DNA of 64,000 nucleotides from Chitinophaga sp. Ak27 (GCF_012726295.1 NZ_JABAOB010000001.1:1612001-1676000); one strand, 5' to 3'. Shown: positions 8,111 through 18,529, numbered from the stretch's first letter. Notes: a model not told the origin generated them from the sequence alone. Made by a program: numbers and translations.

Positions 8111-8575
8111 TTAAATCTTTTTTTCAACCCAAAGTACGAATCCGTTTTTTTTCACTACCAGTGAATCAACAATTTTACGATAGGCGACAACAAGATTCCC
8201 TTCTAACACTTCATCTATGCGATCATAATCAGGTTCAAAAACAACAACCCATTTTTTTTCCCCTTCCGTCAAAGAAGACAACAAATTTAATAGCACTTCA
8301 TTCTCACTTAACGTATCCGTAGTAAGTTCATCCATCAAATCATTCACCCCTTCAACTATCGAAATACATTGCCACTGGCATTTTCGAAATCTATCTGGCA
8401 ATAGCGGTATAATATGTTCTGGTACGTTTGATTTAATTAATTTAAAATAACGGAAGCTCGCTTCTTCCTGGCCTTGAGGATATTTTTCTCCTTGCCATTC
8501 ATAAACAGGCTGTTTAAAATTAATAGCTGATATTTTTGATTCTACAGGTAATAAAATTTCGAAACCAATGTCCAT
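8111..8575 (-). CDS. Candidate immunity protein for the Rhs toxin tip
   Basis: 154 residues from ATG 8575, which begins 11 bases after the toxin stop codon; the longer frame from 8620 would start with TTG inside the toxin gene. No signal peptide or membrane helix; mixed alpha/beta with an acidic middle (VNDLMDELTTDTLSENE) and strands near the C-terminus (WVVVFEPDYD, FVLWVEKK). Position immediately behind a polymorphic toxin is the standard place for its cognate cytoplasmic immunity protein. The role is inferred from position; the family is not recognised. Confidence 0.6.
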   Translation of the reverse strand: MDIGFEILLPVESKISAINFKQPVYEWQGEKYPQGQEEASFRYFKLIKSNVPEHIIPLLPDRFRKCQWQCISIVEGVNDLMDELTTDTLSENEVLLNLLSSLTEGEKKWVVVFEPDYDRIDEVLEGNLVVAYRKIVDSLVVKKNGFVLWVEKKI

Positions 8576-8586
8576 AAAATGTTTTT

Positions 8587-11500
8587 TTAAGGAAACGGAA
8601 CAGCGCTTCCCGTTTGCCAATGCTTTCCATTAAAATTATAAATATGTTGGTGTGGATTAGGATGAACTATAGGACGCCCATGAGTAGACCAATCAACTCT
8701 ACTCCATGGCACAATTTTCCCGTTCGCCAGCGGCCAAGTGCCTCCAGTAAAAGTTGCGGATTGTCTATACAAGGTTCCATCACTTCCCATTTTACCTCCC
8801 AAAGTTGTGTGAGGATACTGTCCTGCGAGAGGATCTGGCAAAGGAATATCTATCCCTCCTACAACTTGTTGCGGCAAGGGAGTTTTAGGGATATATCCTT
8901 CCCCTCCTGTAGTTGCCTGTTCGGCAGTATTAACGCTCTCACTGATCCCTACTGAATTAGCCTCTGTCTTTGTAAGATCGCCTAACGCACCTTTTCCAAC
9001 ACCCTTTAATTCTGCAATTGCTTTCCCAGCCCCCTCTGCTGCCACCAACAAAACCGCCTCCGCTGCTTTCTCTCCAATCACCTTCCCCGCACCATAAGTT
9101 CCTTCATTAATTATAGTCCGAGTATTATCAATTAAAGTCTTAGTAGATCCATAAACTCCAAAGGTAGTAGCATTAAGTATGTTATTGGCTAAGGCTTTAG
9201 GGGAAAAAGCTGCCTTCACCGTTTCAACAGGATGGGCAACCACATTACCGATACCTCTAAAAAATCCGCCAAATCCGACTTTAACACCATTAAAAAACCC
9301 TTTCTTATTCGGGTCATCACCTTCATCTCCTAAAAAGTCATTATACCTAATTGGATTATCGTAGTTAGAGGCATACGGTGACCAGGTTTCCATATTCTCA
9401 ATCTTCGGATCTATCTGGTTCCACCTACCTATCTGTGGATCTAAATTCCTCAACTGCGCATCATATATATCCAGATCTAACTCACTCGTATACTCTATAC
9501 CGTTGTACTTCTTCCTATTCTCCGGATAATTCGCCCCCTTCAACGCATTACTACTAATCCCCGCCATCGTCAGCCCAAAAGGATAATAGTGCGTTTCTTC
9601 CAATAAAGGCCCAGAATTAACCCCCAATATAATATTATCAAAAAACACTGGCTCCGCGCTTTCATTACTAGTATAAGCATACAAGAACCCCGTCTTCTTA
9701 ATCACCATCTTATCCTGACCCAGCGTCTGCAACTCATCTGGTGTTGCTTTTACCTGTTTTACCCCACTATTTTCTTCTACTAATTTAAACTCATCGTCGA
9801 AAAGTACAAAATTAAGATACGCTTTCGGGCGATCGGTATTGGGTTGGTCCGGTTCCTTTTCTTTGAGGCGGCGGTAGTCATTGTTATAGAAATTACTGTT
9901 AAAGGGCGTCAATGGGTCTGATGCGGCCTCTCCGTGTGCACCATTATTCTGTCCAGCATTTCCGCCGAATGCCTGCACCAGGTCGGCTACCATGTTTTCC
10001 GCCGTGGCTACGGCTGATTTACCTTCTTTAGGCCCATTCGATTTGTAGAACGCCTTGGCGCTCAGCTGAATAGTATCGCCGGCCATTACACGTAACACAA
10101 TGGAAGGGCCGATTTTTTTACCCGCGCCCGTGGCAGTGAGTTTTGCTACGGAGACATTCTGTCCGGCACTTTCATCTGCGGGATAACCTACCGGTTTATC
10201 GATACGGGTATTATCGATGTTGCTGAACAAAGCGGTTTCTGTAGCTGCTGCCGGGGCTTCCATCGTAGCAGCATACATGGTAAAGTCGGTCTGGTCCGTT
10301 AATACCATACGTACATTGCCCAAATGATCTTTCACAAAGTAATCGAAAGGATACTGGGTTGCTTGTCCTGTTTTGAATATAGGTCGTATCCTGCCTTCTT
10401 CATGCGCCAGGAATTGCAACGTGTCATTCTGGTAAGCAAAACCACCAATATAATCGGTGATAGTCACTTTATCCGTACTGGTGGTTTTATCCGTTACAAT
10501 CTTTCTCCACTTTACACCCGCGGCATCATACAGATATTTGATCCTTCCCTTGCCGGTGATTACAATACTATCCGGCAAGTTCAGGTGATTATAAGTAATG
10601 GCCGTAATGTTTTTGTTGAGGTCTTTGATCAAATTACCATTGGCATCATAGTCGTAATCATCTCCACTGTTGGTACCATTGATAAAATCTCCCAATTTAG
10701 CGCTGGCGGTATTAGCGGTATCGGCTACGGCAGCCAGTTTATTACTGGTGGCCCGGTAGATGTAGGTAAGACGATCGATCATCGTTTTACCAGTGCCTAC
10801 CATACCCATTTGGTTCATAGCCGTAATATTACCATTGGCGTCATACCCCAGGTTACTCACGGAAAAATCTTTCTGATCGATAGTCCAGTTGGAGCTACCG
10901 CTGTTTTGCTGTGAAAAAGGCGCCGATGCCAGGCGATTTACCTTATCATAGCTATAGCCATAGGCGCGTGCGATACCATCGCTCTTGCTCTTCCAGGTAC
11001 TTCCTGCAATGTTCCCATTGTATTGCAATGCAGTAAAACCAGAGTCATAAGCCAGCGTTTGACCGAACCAGTTAGCCGTGCTTCCAGCGGTACCTGCGTA
11101 AGTTTTGTTAATACCGGTCAGCCAACCGCGGATATTATAATCGTACGTTAATGTTTCCAGCTGCGAGCTACCGGCAATGCCCAAACGCTTTGTTTTCAGT
11201 TGCCCCAACTCATCGTAGGTATTCACAGCAACGGTTTTATCCAGAGTAGGGCTAGCGTCATTGAGCCGCTTCTTAACACTGGTGAGCCTGCCGGCAGCAT
11301 CGTAGTGCAGCATCGTCAATATCGTGGTTTGCGGAGAAAGGCTGCTACGGAGGTTTTTATGCCGCAGGTAAGTGCTGAGCACCTTCCCGTTAAAATCATA
11401 TAGACTGGTCATTATATCCAATCCTCCATTAATATTCTCTGCCAATACCTGGATCACCCGCCCCTTATCGTTATAACAATTGGTGGTGGTTAACCATTGC

Positions 11501-13107
11501 TGGGTACCTAATATTCTTACTTTGGTGCCAGTTACCAATCCCTTCGTCATGTTGCTGCGGGTAGGTGACAGTGCTTCCGAATTAAGACTGCCATCCGCCT
11601 GCGGCTTACCAATGTCATTACTGAAATAACTTTGCGCTCCTGGGAAAGTATAGTCATCATAGTAAGTATAGGTCAATGGCGTCAGCGAATCCGTTGGAAT
11701 AGCCGATAACGTACTACTGACTGCAACATTACCGCTGCCGCTGGTAGCCGCAGGGTTAATTACCATTTCTGTAGCAGCACCTGCACCCGTATCAAATCCA
11801 TCCACTACCGCAATGCTGTTACTTGCCTGGTACAGCGGTTGCTGATCGAAATTATCTAGGAATAGATCTGCCGGCACCGGAAAGTTGTAAGCGATAGTCT
11901 GACTACTGCTGCCATTAACTCCATTCAATGTGGTTTGTAGAGATTCACGGGTAGCGCTGGCATTTTTATATAAAGCAGTCATTATCGGCCGGTTCAACCC
12001 GTCGTAAAAAGTAGCCAGCCAATTTCTCCCTTTCATATTACCGTCCCGGCTAAACGCCAACCTATCCCGCACATCATACACCATTTCAGTAGAGTCTGCA
12101 CCAGGTACTTTCTTAACTATCATGCGATTGCGGCCATCATAGCGGTATATGAAGCAAAGCTCCCCTGCAATAGCGGTACTGATCACCCAATTGCTGGCAA
12201 GAGCTGCCTCCACAGCTTTGGGAGGAATCACAAAACGAAGGTTTCCCAAGTCATCATAGGCATAATAAGTACACAACCATCCCATATGCCCGGTACCAGG
12301 CGTGGCGGATAGCTGCACCTTCTTGAGCACTACCCGGTTTTCCTTGTCTTTATATTCTACTACCTGGTTGCCAGCTTCATCGATAGCTACATTCTCATAT
12401 AACTGCCCAGCTGCATAGGTGCGACCTGCTGCACTGGTTGGTATTACCTGCCCATTTGCGAAGTCCCAAATTCTTACAGAGTCACTGACAGCATTCACGA
12501 GATACCGATTCTCTACATACTTATTCCCTCCTCGTTCTATGGCAGCGGGATTGTTCTTTGCCCAGGTGGCGCCAGGAGCATACGTCTTCAGCACCCGGTT
12601 TAAAGGAGATGCTTCGAAATCAATACTGCTGTAGTGCACTTTTTCACCCGGCGTTTGGGATAAGTAAAAAGTATTTTGCGCATTAAATGGATCGGTCTTA
12701 AACTTCCCATCGGCGGTTCCGGGAGCAGCATAAGGCAAGTACTTCTGTTGCTCTCTCCCAAGGGCATCATATATAACCGGCGCCACCAGGTCTTTACCTG
12801 CCGGGCTAACGGCTTTGGATACTGTTTGTAACGGCCGCCCCAGGCCATCAAAGTATTGGGTGGTTTGCCGCACCTGGTCTACGGTACGGGCAGCCGCCGC
12901 AACATAGGCGGTATCGGTAGTAGATACCGCCGGCTCCCAGGTACGTACGTAGTTGATGGTAGTATTGGTATAGGCCGCTGGCACAGCTACCGGCGTAGCC
13001 GCAGGCCGCGTCGTAGATGTAGGAGTTTGCGCAGTAACCATTCCTCCCGCACTCAGCAGAAGGAAAATGGCAACCAGCTTTTTATTTAAAATAGGGATGT
13101 TTTTCAT
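8587..13107 (-). CDS. Rhs/YD-repeat protein with C-terminal toxin tip
   Basis: 1506 residues. Signal peptide 1-26 ending in V-T-A-Q; an N-terminal domain (about 50-150, DUF6443-like, with QYFDGLGRPLQTV); many YD repeats (for example YYAYDDLGNLRF, YRYDGRNRM, YDYDANGNLI); then the Rhs core with LRNLDPQIGRW at about 1219-1229 and PYASNYDNP. A Gly/Ala-rich helical linker (about 1270-1400) leads to the tip, about 1428-1506, holding SRVDWSTHGR (1469-1478) and H-P-N-P-H-Q-H (1482-1488). This clustered Arg/Asp/His pattern resembles nuclease-type tips such as polymorphic toxin type 24, from memory and unverified. The repeats would form a shell around the tip. It is 21 bases downstream of another YD-repeat gene. 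Confidence 0.9.
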   Translation of the reverse strand: MKNIPILNKKLVAIFLLLSAGGMVTAQTPTSTTRPAATPVAVPAAYTNTTINYVRTWEPAVSTTDTAYVAAAARTVDQVRQTTQYFDGLGRPLQTVSKAVSPAGKDLVAPVIYDALGREQQKYLPYAAPGTADGKFKTDPFNAQNTFYLSQTPGEKVHYSSIDFEASPLNRVLKTYAPGATWAKNNPAAIERGGNKYVENRYLVNAVSDSVRIWDFANGQVIPTSAAGRTYAAGQLYENVAIDEAGNQVVEYKDKENRVVLKKVQLSATPGTGHMGWLCTYYAYDDLGNLRFVIPPKAVEAALASNWVISTAIAGELCFIYRYDGRNRMIVKKVPGADSTEMVYDVRDRLAFSRDGNMKGRNWLATFYDGLNRPIMTALYKNASATRESLQTTLNGVNGSSSQTIAYNFPVPADLFLDNFDQQPLYQASNSIAVVDGFDTGAGAATEMVINPAATSGSGNVAVSSTLSAIPTDSLTPLTYTYYDDYTFPGAQSYFSNDIGKPQADGSLNSEALSPTRSNMTKGLVTGTKVRILGTQQWLTTTNCYNDKGRVIQVLAENINGGLDIMTSLYDFNGKVLSTYLRHKNLRSSLSPQTTILTMLHYDAAGRLTSVKKRLNDASPTLDKTVAVNTYDELGQLKTKRLGIAGSSQLETLTYDYNIRGWLTGINKTYAGTAGSTANWFGQTLAYDSGFTALQYNGNIAGSTWKSKSDGIARAYGYSYDKVNRLASAPFSQQNSGSSNWTIDQKDFSVSNLGYDANGNITAMNQMGMVGTGKTMIDRLTYIYRATSNKLAAVADTANTASAKLGDFINGTNSGDDYDYDANGNLIKDLNKNITAITYNHLNLPDSIVITGKGRIKYLYDAAGVKWRKIVTDKTTSTDKVTITDYIGGFAYQNDTLQFLAHEEGRIRPIFKTGQATQYPFDYFVKDHLGNVRMVLTDQTDFTMYAATMEAPAAATETALFSNIDNTRIDKPVGYPADESAGQNVSVAKLTATGAGKKIGPSIVLRVMAGDTIQLSAKAFYKSNGPKEGKSAVATAENMVADLVQAFGGNAGQNNGAHGEAASDPLTPFNSNFYNNDYRRLKEKEPDQPNTDRPKAYLNFVLFDDEFKLVEENSGVKQVKATPDELQTLGQDKMVIKKTGFLYAYTSNESAEPVFFDNIILGVNSGPLLEETHYYPFGLTMAGISSNALKGANYPENRKKYNGIEYTSELDLDIYDAQLRNLDPQIGRWNQIDPKIENMETWSPYASNYDNPIRYNDFLGDEGDDPNKKGFFNGVKVGFGGFFRGIGNVVAHPVETVKAAFSPKALANNILNATTFGVYGSTKTLIDNTRTIINEGTYGAGKVIGEKAAEAVLLVAAEGAGKAIAELKGVGKGALGDLTKTEANSVGISESVNTAEQATTGGEGYIPKTPLPQQVVGGIDIPLPDPLAGQYPHTTLGGKMGSDGTLYRQSATFTGGTWPLANGKIVPWSRVDWSTHGRPIVHPNPHQHIYNFNGKHWQTGSAVPFP

Positions 13108-13128
13108 GCTACATTCATTAAGGGGTGA

Positions 13129-16100
13129 TTAACGCAACAGGGATTGATACTGGTAATCGAATTGTTTAAGGACGCTTTTATTCTGATCACGGATCACTTT
13201 TAGCCTTCCCATTTCATCATACTCATAATAGATCGTTTTACCAGAAGGATCGGTTTCACTCGTCATACCAAACAAAGGAGTATAGGTAAAAGTAGTTACC
13301 AAAGCCTGTGGTAAACTCGTACGAATACCATTTAAAGCTGTTCTTAACTGATCAGGAGTATAACTATCCGTATTGGTTAAATAAGCAGGAGCGATGTACT
13401 TCATCACAGTATCATAGGTGCTGCCCACAATCTTAGCCACAGGGAATTGCTCATTATAACCCCACAGATATACCTCGCGTACATCATTGGCATTAGCCTT
13501 CTCTTGTATATTTCCTTTAGATGTATAACTGATCACGCTCACCCGGTCTTCTGTCGGATTACTAATAATCTGCTCTTTCAGGTTTTGAAAGGCAATGATC
13601 TGCTTATCGGACCTGGTAAACATATAAGACACCGTTTTCTGATCCATCTGCCCTGTTCCCACTTTTTTGGTCAATGATATAATTGGCGCAATCATGTTCC
13701 TGTTAATCATACTGTCATATACTGCACCGGTTCCTTTAAGATCCAGCGGGTAAGTATAAGCCATTGACTGTACTTTTCCACCACTCTGATTTTCCGACAC
13801 ATCCCGGATCATAACGCGATTCGTATCATTGATATATGAATAGGTCAGCATCTTCTCCACCAGCTTGCCTGAGTTATCACTGGCGTATGTTCTCTCGGTG
13901 GTTGACTGTAACCTTTTCCGCATGAAAACAAGCGGATATTTCTCAATATCCAGACTTATAAGGTCTTGATCATTGGGCTCTGGAGTTTTACATGGTGGGG
14001 AAGCTAACTTTCTGACATTGTAATTGAATACATTTCCTTTAATCAATAAATCATAAACATTTTCAATGGATTTTATTAGCTGCAGGGAGTCAACCCCCGG
14101 GGAAAGAATCCGCTTATACATATTTGTTTTGGTTTCTCCTATCATAAAATCACCATATGCACATCGCGGTGTCCCCAGTATCCTATTATTCCATACAATA
14201 CTGGAATTAAGAATACCATTGAACGAGAATATATGCTCGGTTGTCTGTACTTCACCCAATCCTTCGATAGTTTCAATAATTGAAGAGTGATATGTACTGG
14301 ATCCCCCAATAGTTGTGGTAGGCATTACAATGTTATTCCCAATATTTACATACCATAAGTTTGCTAATGAAGAACAGGGAGTTCCACCTGAACACGTAGG
14401 AAAAAATGGAGTCTTTACTTTTTCATACATATTCTTGCTGAAGTAAACTCCAAAAGTAGAAATAGAAGAATCTTTCAGATTCATGTAACTAAATGATCGT
14501 TTGAGCGCTTTGGCTCCACTATCTGTATAAGAAGTGATAGAGGAAACACTCACAGCTCCAATAGGTACAATTATCGGAATAATATCTGCTTCCTGATTCT
14601 CCAAGACAAAGTCTACCGATCCAATTGTGCAACCACCTACGACAGTCAGACTCAAAATATATTGCCCTGGGTTGAGCCATAATGATAGTGAATCTGATTT
14701 ATCAATACCAACACCTCTCGTTGCAATGACACTCAAAGTTGCAGCGTCTTTAATGGTAAAAGTAGCTTTCTGATGAATGGGATCATAATTACAATCCGGG
14801 TTATAAGTATCGAAGTTAACATTGGTATAAGCTATTACTGGCTGATAGAATGGAATAGTTATATTTTGGGTAATGGTAACAGTTCCTGTGAAGCCTGTAC
14901 CATGGGTTATCAGATTTTCATGCTGAAAGTGGTGGACTACTTTAGTATCAGGTCCTTTATTATAACTATATCCTATCGAATCATAGCCTCCCGTTGGATA
15001 TGTTACTTTTTTCAATAACCCATAAGTCATTAACGTTGTATCTGGTGTGCGATCGCCAAACCTTGGCTTTCCAGCAGGCATATTATTGTAAATCCCCGGA
15101 TACTGATAGCTAACATCTGGCATCTGGTATTCATTTGACAGCTTACCATTGTAATAACCATAGTAATCCTGGGCTCCTGACATGCGCACTGGCAGATCAT
15201 TACCATGAATATAATCAAACTTATATCTCAACAACTTACTGGTATCTGCCAAACTATTTCCAGCAATTTTACATTCACTCAGATATAACCTATACTTCAG
15301 CGTCGTATCCAAAGACCCTATCTTTTTCTCTCCTTTGAGAAAGCTGTCATTAATATCAGTGCTTGAAAAATAGTCCTGTTCCAACACCATTTGCTTTACT
15401 ATCTGGCCCTGATTATTTTTAACATAAATCCCATTTAATGCGAGCCCGCCCCCATCTTTTCTATTGGCATAACCAAAATCAACACTTCCATTAGTAAATG
15501 TAATGTGACTCAAGGCCTTACCTTCTATTTTATTTGAAGTAATCCCACAGGTGTAGGTATTTGTCTTCAACGGTGGAGGCGGATTTGAACAAGGTCCGCC
15601 AGTTTCTTTGCTATCCCACAGGATAGTAAATAATTCACTCAAATTCGCCAGATAGGTATGGGTATAATAGCTATAGCTCAACTGTATTGTATCTTGATTC
15701 GGCTTGATGATCGATGTCAAGTACCAAGAAGTAGGAAGCGGATCAGGAAATGGCTTGGGGCCTTGATACCCACTTTCAATAGTAGCATTAGTTTCAACAG
15801 CGTCAAATGTATAGACAATCCCATTTTCATCTGTAACTTGGAACCCGCTTGTTAACGTGGCTCCAAGCTTCTTTATCCGAAGATTTGTTGTATTCAGACT
15901 CGCAGGCTCATTATTCGCATCCATTATAAATTTAGCATCTAACCCATTCATATTAATGGAAAAAAGATCGGACTCTCTATCAGCCAGAGTTTGCTCCATA
16001 GCAAAGTCAAAAACTGCTCTGTTCAGCAAATGGAAATCAGTGTTAAAATTATCAAGTACCTGCCCCCATTCCGCTCTCTTCTCATCTGGCTTCCCCAATA

Positions 16101-16563
16101 CGATCCTTGAAATCGCCCCACCACAATTAAGACTCCAGCCCAATCCCACATTCGACGCCAACTCATTCACCCTGATCCCATTGGAGGCATAATTGATCGA
16201 TATCGGCAAATTAAGGAACCTGGAATTGATAGTATGAAAAGGAATACCCACACTCGGTGTACCAGTCGAGAGATTCACGCTCGCATCAGCTCCTTTGTTA
16301 ATGGTCGCGGCATTTGGCGAAGGTAACAATATTCGATTGGGCTCCAGGTTGGGCACATCAGACGACGTCTGGGCAAAAGCCCCCCTCATCACTCCTAAAA
16401 AAATACTCAGGAACAAAATAGATTTCCACACAAAAGACAAACCACCTAATCTGTCATTATGCCCGGGATAAATAGCCATTGCTCTATTATCAGTTGAATT
16501 TACAATTACCATTGACGGCGATTTTGGTATAAGGAAAATAACACCAGGAGACTCCTGCTGCAT
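13129..16563 (-). CDS. YD-repeat (Rhs-like) companion protein without toxin tip
   Basis: 1144 residues. The ATG at 16563 leaves a 64-residue leader; the hydrophobic signal segment (FVWKSILFLSIFLGVMRGAFAQ region, about 45-65) would be better placed if translation began at Met29. The N-terminal mature part (SLSTGTPSVGIPFHTI and GLGWSLNCGG) is the entry pattern of Bacteroidota YD-repeat proteins and recalls SpvB/TcB starts. YD repeats are concentrated near the C-terminus (YYEYDEMGRLKVIRDQ), where the protein ends without core or tip. The toxin-tipped gene follows 21 bases later, so the two are probably one transcript and may form a joint shell, as TcB and TcC do; that comparison is inference. 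Confidence 0.82.
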   Translation of the reverse strand: MQQESPGVIFLIPKSPSMVIVNSTDNRAMAIYPGHNDRLGGLSFVWKSILFLSIFLGVMRGAFAQTSSDVPNLEPNRILLPSPNAATINKGADASVNLSTGTPSVGIPFHTINSRFLNLPISINYASNGIRVNELASNVGLGWSLNCGGAISRIVLGKPDEKRAEWGQVLDNFNTDFHLLNRAVFDFAMEQTLADRESDLFSINMNGLDAKFIMDANNEPASLNTTNLRIKKLGATLTSGFQVTDENGIVYTFDAVETNATIESGYQGPKPFPDPLPTSWYLTSIIKPNQDTIQLSYSYYTHTYLANLSELFTILWDSKETGGPCSNPPPPLKTNTYTCGITSNKIEGKALSHITFTNGSVDFGYANRKDGGGLALNGIYVKNNQGQIVKQMVLEQDYFSSTDINDSFLKGEKKIGSLDTTLKYRLYLSECKIAGNSLADTSKLLRYKFDYIHGNDLPVRMSGAQDYYGYYNGKLSNEYQMPDVSYQYPGIYNNMPAGKPRFGDRTPDTTLMTYGLLKKVTYPTGGYDSIGYSYNKGPDTKVVHHFQHENLITHGTGFTGTVTITQNITIPFYQPVIAYTNVNFDTYNPDCNYDPIHQKATFTIKDAATLSVIATRGVGIDKSDSLSLWLNPGQYILSLTVVGGCTIGSVDFVLENQEADIIPIIVPIGAVSVSSITSYTDSGAKALKRSFSYMNLKDSSISTFGVYFSKNMYEKVKTPFFPTCSGGTPCSSLANLWYVNIGNNIVMPTTTIGGSSTYHSSIIETIEGLGEVQTTEHIFSFNGILNSSIVWNNRILGTPRCAYGDFMIGETKTNMYKRILSPGVDSLQLIKSIENVYDLLIKGNVFNYNVRKLASPPCKTPEPNDQDLISLDIEKYPLVFMRKRLQSTTERTYASDNSGKLVEKMLTYSYINDTNRVMIRDVSENQSGGKVQSMAYTYPLDLKGTGAVYDSMINRNMIAPIISLTKKVGTGQMDQKTVSYMFTRSDKQIIAFQNLKEQIISNPTEDRVSVISYTSKGNIQEKANANDVREVYLWGYNEQFPVAKIVGSTYDTVMKYIAPAYLTNTDSYTPDQLRTALNGIRTSLPQALVTTFTYTPLFGMTSETDPSGKTIYYEYDEMGRLKVIRDQNKSVLKQFDYQYQSLLR

Positions 16564-16837
16564 ATGTTTGGGGATGCTAAATACTTGCTAAATATTCACA
16601 GACTAAGTCAAATACATTAAACAAATGCTCATAAGTACAGCAATTTTTATTACGGGTTACGAAAATGTTGACAAACAAATTACCTGACTAAGGTATACAA
16701 TTTTTAAAACTAATCTCAAATTTTTACTAAAATACCCTCCCGCCACGCACCCTACATGCGCACACGAAAAAAACAGCCATGGTCTTCCTACCAACCATAA
16801 CAAGCAAACAACAAATAGATTTAGAGTATATACCCGC

Positions 16838-18529
16838 CTACCAAAACCGCACGTAAATCACCGATAATAGCAACAAAATAGTGACCGCCAATATAACAGA
16901 CGACGGCTTTAATTTAAACATCTCATAATCCAGCGCAAACGCCTTGGCACTCACTTTCGGCCCTGCCAGGCTAATAGCCACCATCACCAGCACCGTGGTC
17001 AGGAACGACCATCCCAGGCTGATAAAAAACGGTATCTCATACACGCCGCTGGCATTGTGGAACGCGGAATACAACATGGTTTCCGGTCCAAATACTTTTA
17101 CGGCTATCTGGTTAAAGAACAGCGAAGCCGCAAAACCGGTGATGATACCGGCAATGGCAGCAGCGCCACTGGTGCGCTTCCAGAACATGCCCAGTATAAA
17201 CGTGGCAAATACGCCCGGACTGATAAAGCTGGAATATTTCTGCACGAAAGTATATCCTCCTGCGCCGCCAATGTCTAGTACATCATTCCAGGTAAAGAAC
17301 ACGCCGATAACGATGGCTACGATGATGGTCAAACGGCCGATCCACACCAGCTGCTTTTCGTCGGCCTGCGTATTGATATATTTCTTATAAACATCTAACG
17401 TAAAAATAGTAGAGATACTGTTCGACTTGCCCGCCAGCGAAGCCACGATAGCAGCGGTCAATGCGGCGATGGCCAGCCCTTTTAAACCTGCGGGCAGCAA
17501 GGTGAGAATGGCGGCATAGGCGCCATCTTTATGCCCTCCTTCCAGCTGCGGTAAATGCCCGTGCTGGTATAACACATACGCTACAATACCCGGCAGCATT
17601 ACAATCACCGGCATCAATATCTTTAATAGCCCTGCGAATAAAATACCTGTGCGCGCGGTCTGTAAATCCGCCCCCAGGGCACGTTGCGTAATGTACTGGT
17701 TACAACCCCAGTAATTCAGATTGCTGATCCACTGCCCCGCTATATACATCCCGAAACCAGGTAGTATCAGGTACTTGTTCACATAGTCTTGTGGTGCATT
17801 GATAGCCGGCTTCTTCAGCATCATATGAAAATGATCCGGCGCTTCTTTCATCAAGATATTAAAACCTGCCAGCACATCTTTCCCCATTCCAAATTTTTCA
17901 CTCACCACGGTCAACGCCATATACGTGGTGGCCAGGCCACCTATAATCAATACGCCCACTTGAATTACATCAGTATAACCAATTACCTTCATACCTCCCA
18001 GTGTAATGATTATGGAGAAGACAGCCAATGCCAGCATCACCTCATGGAAATAAGCACCGCCTAAAAGTCCATTAATGGCTAATGCTCCCAGGTATAAAAT
18101 GGAAGTGAGATTTACAAATACATACAGGAACAACCAGAATATCGACATGATCAATGCCACCGTTTCATTATACCGCGTTTTCAAAAACTGCGGCATAGTG
18201 TAGATCTTGTTTTTGATATATACCGGCATGAGAAAAATGGCCACGATGATCAGCGCCGCCGCCCCTACCCATTCATACACGGATACGGCAATGCCCACAA
18301 AAAAACCATCGCCGCTCATACCAATAAACTGCTCTGCCGAAATGTTAGACGCGATGATGGATGCGCCAATGGCCCACCAGGTCAGTGAACCCTCTGCAAG
18401 AAAGAAATTTTTGGAAGCACTCGTTACACCTTTCTTCTTCCGCTTGTAAATCCAGTAACCATAGGTAGCAACAATAATAAAGTACAATGCAAACACCAGG
18501 TAGTCCTTGAGGACAAGTTGATAACTCAT
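16838..18529 (-). CDS. Sodium/solute symporter (SSS family), possible inositol transporter
   Basis: 563 residues with about 14 hydrophobic helices. The N-terminal part has the SGLT-like signature: FFLAEGSLTWWAIGASIIAS followed by N-I-S-A-E-Q-F-I-G-M-S-G, and later G-M-K-V-I-G-Y-T-D and ALTAAIVASLAGKSNSIST, the region that forms the sodium site in this family. It imports a sugar, polyol or similar solute using the sodium gradient in the inner membrane. It lies 130 bases downstream of the inositol oxygenase gene on the same strand, so myo-inositol is the likeliest substrate, by context only. Confidence 0.85.
   Translation of the reverse strand: MSYQLVLKDYLVFALYFIIVATYGYWIYKRKKKGVTSASKNFFLAEGSLTWWAIGASIIASNISAEQFIGMSGDGFFVGIAVSVYEWVGAAALIIVAIFLMPVYIKNKIYTMPQFLKTRYNETVALIMSIFWLFLYVFVNLTSILYLGALAINGLLGGAYFHEVMLALAVFSIIITLGGMKVIGYTDVIQVGVLIIGGLATTYMALTVVSEKFGMGKDVLAGFNILMKEAPDHFHMMLKKPAINAPQDYVNKYLILPGFGMYIAGQWISNLNYWGCNQYITQRALGADLQTARTGILFAGLLKILMPVIVMLPGIVAYVLYQHGHLPQLEGGHKDGAYAAILTLLPAGLKGLAIAALTAAIVASLAGKSNSISTIFTLDVYKKYINTQADEKQLVWIGRLTIIVAIVIGVFFTWNDVLDIGGAGGYTFVQKYSSFISPGVFATFILGMFWKRTSGAAAIAGIITGFAASLFFNQIAVKVFGPETMLYSAFHNASGVYEIPFFISLGWSFLTTVLVMVAISLAGPKVSAKAFALDYEMFKLKPSSVILAVTILLLLSVIYVRFW

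Noticed and set aside
8576..8620. Immunity gene start inside the toxin gene
   Set aside because: The upstream start would be TTG at 8620; ATG 8575 lies 11 bases after the toxin stop and gives a better N-terminus.
8826..12900. Internal repeats in the Rhs gene considered as mobile or tandem DNA repeats
   Set aside because: They are diverged YD repeats at protein level, without DNA-level identity.
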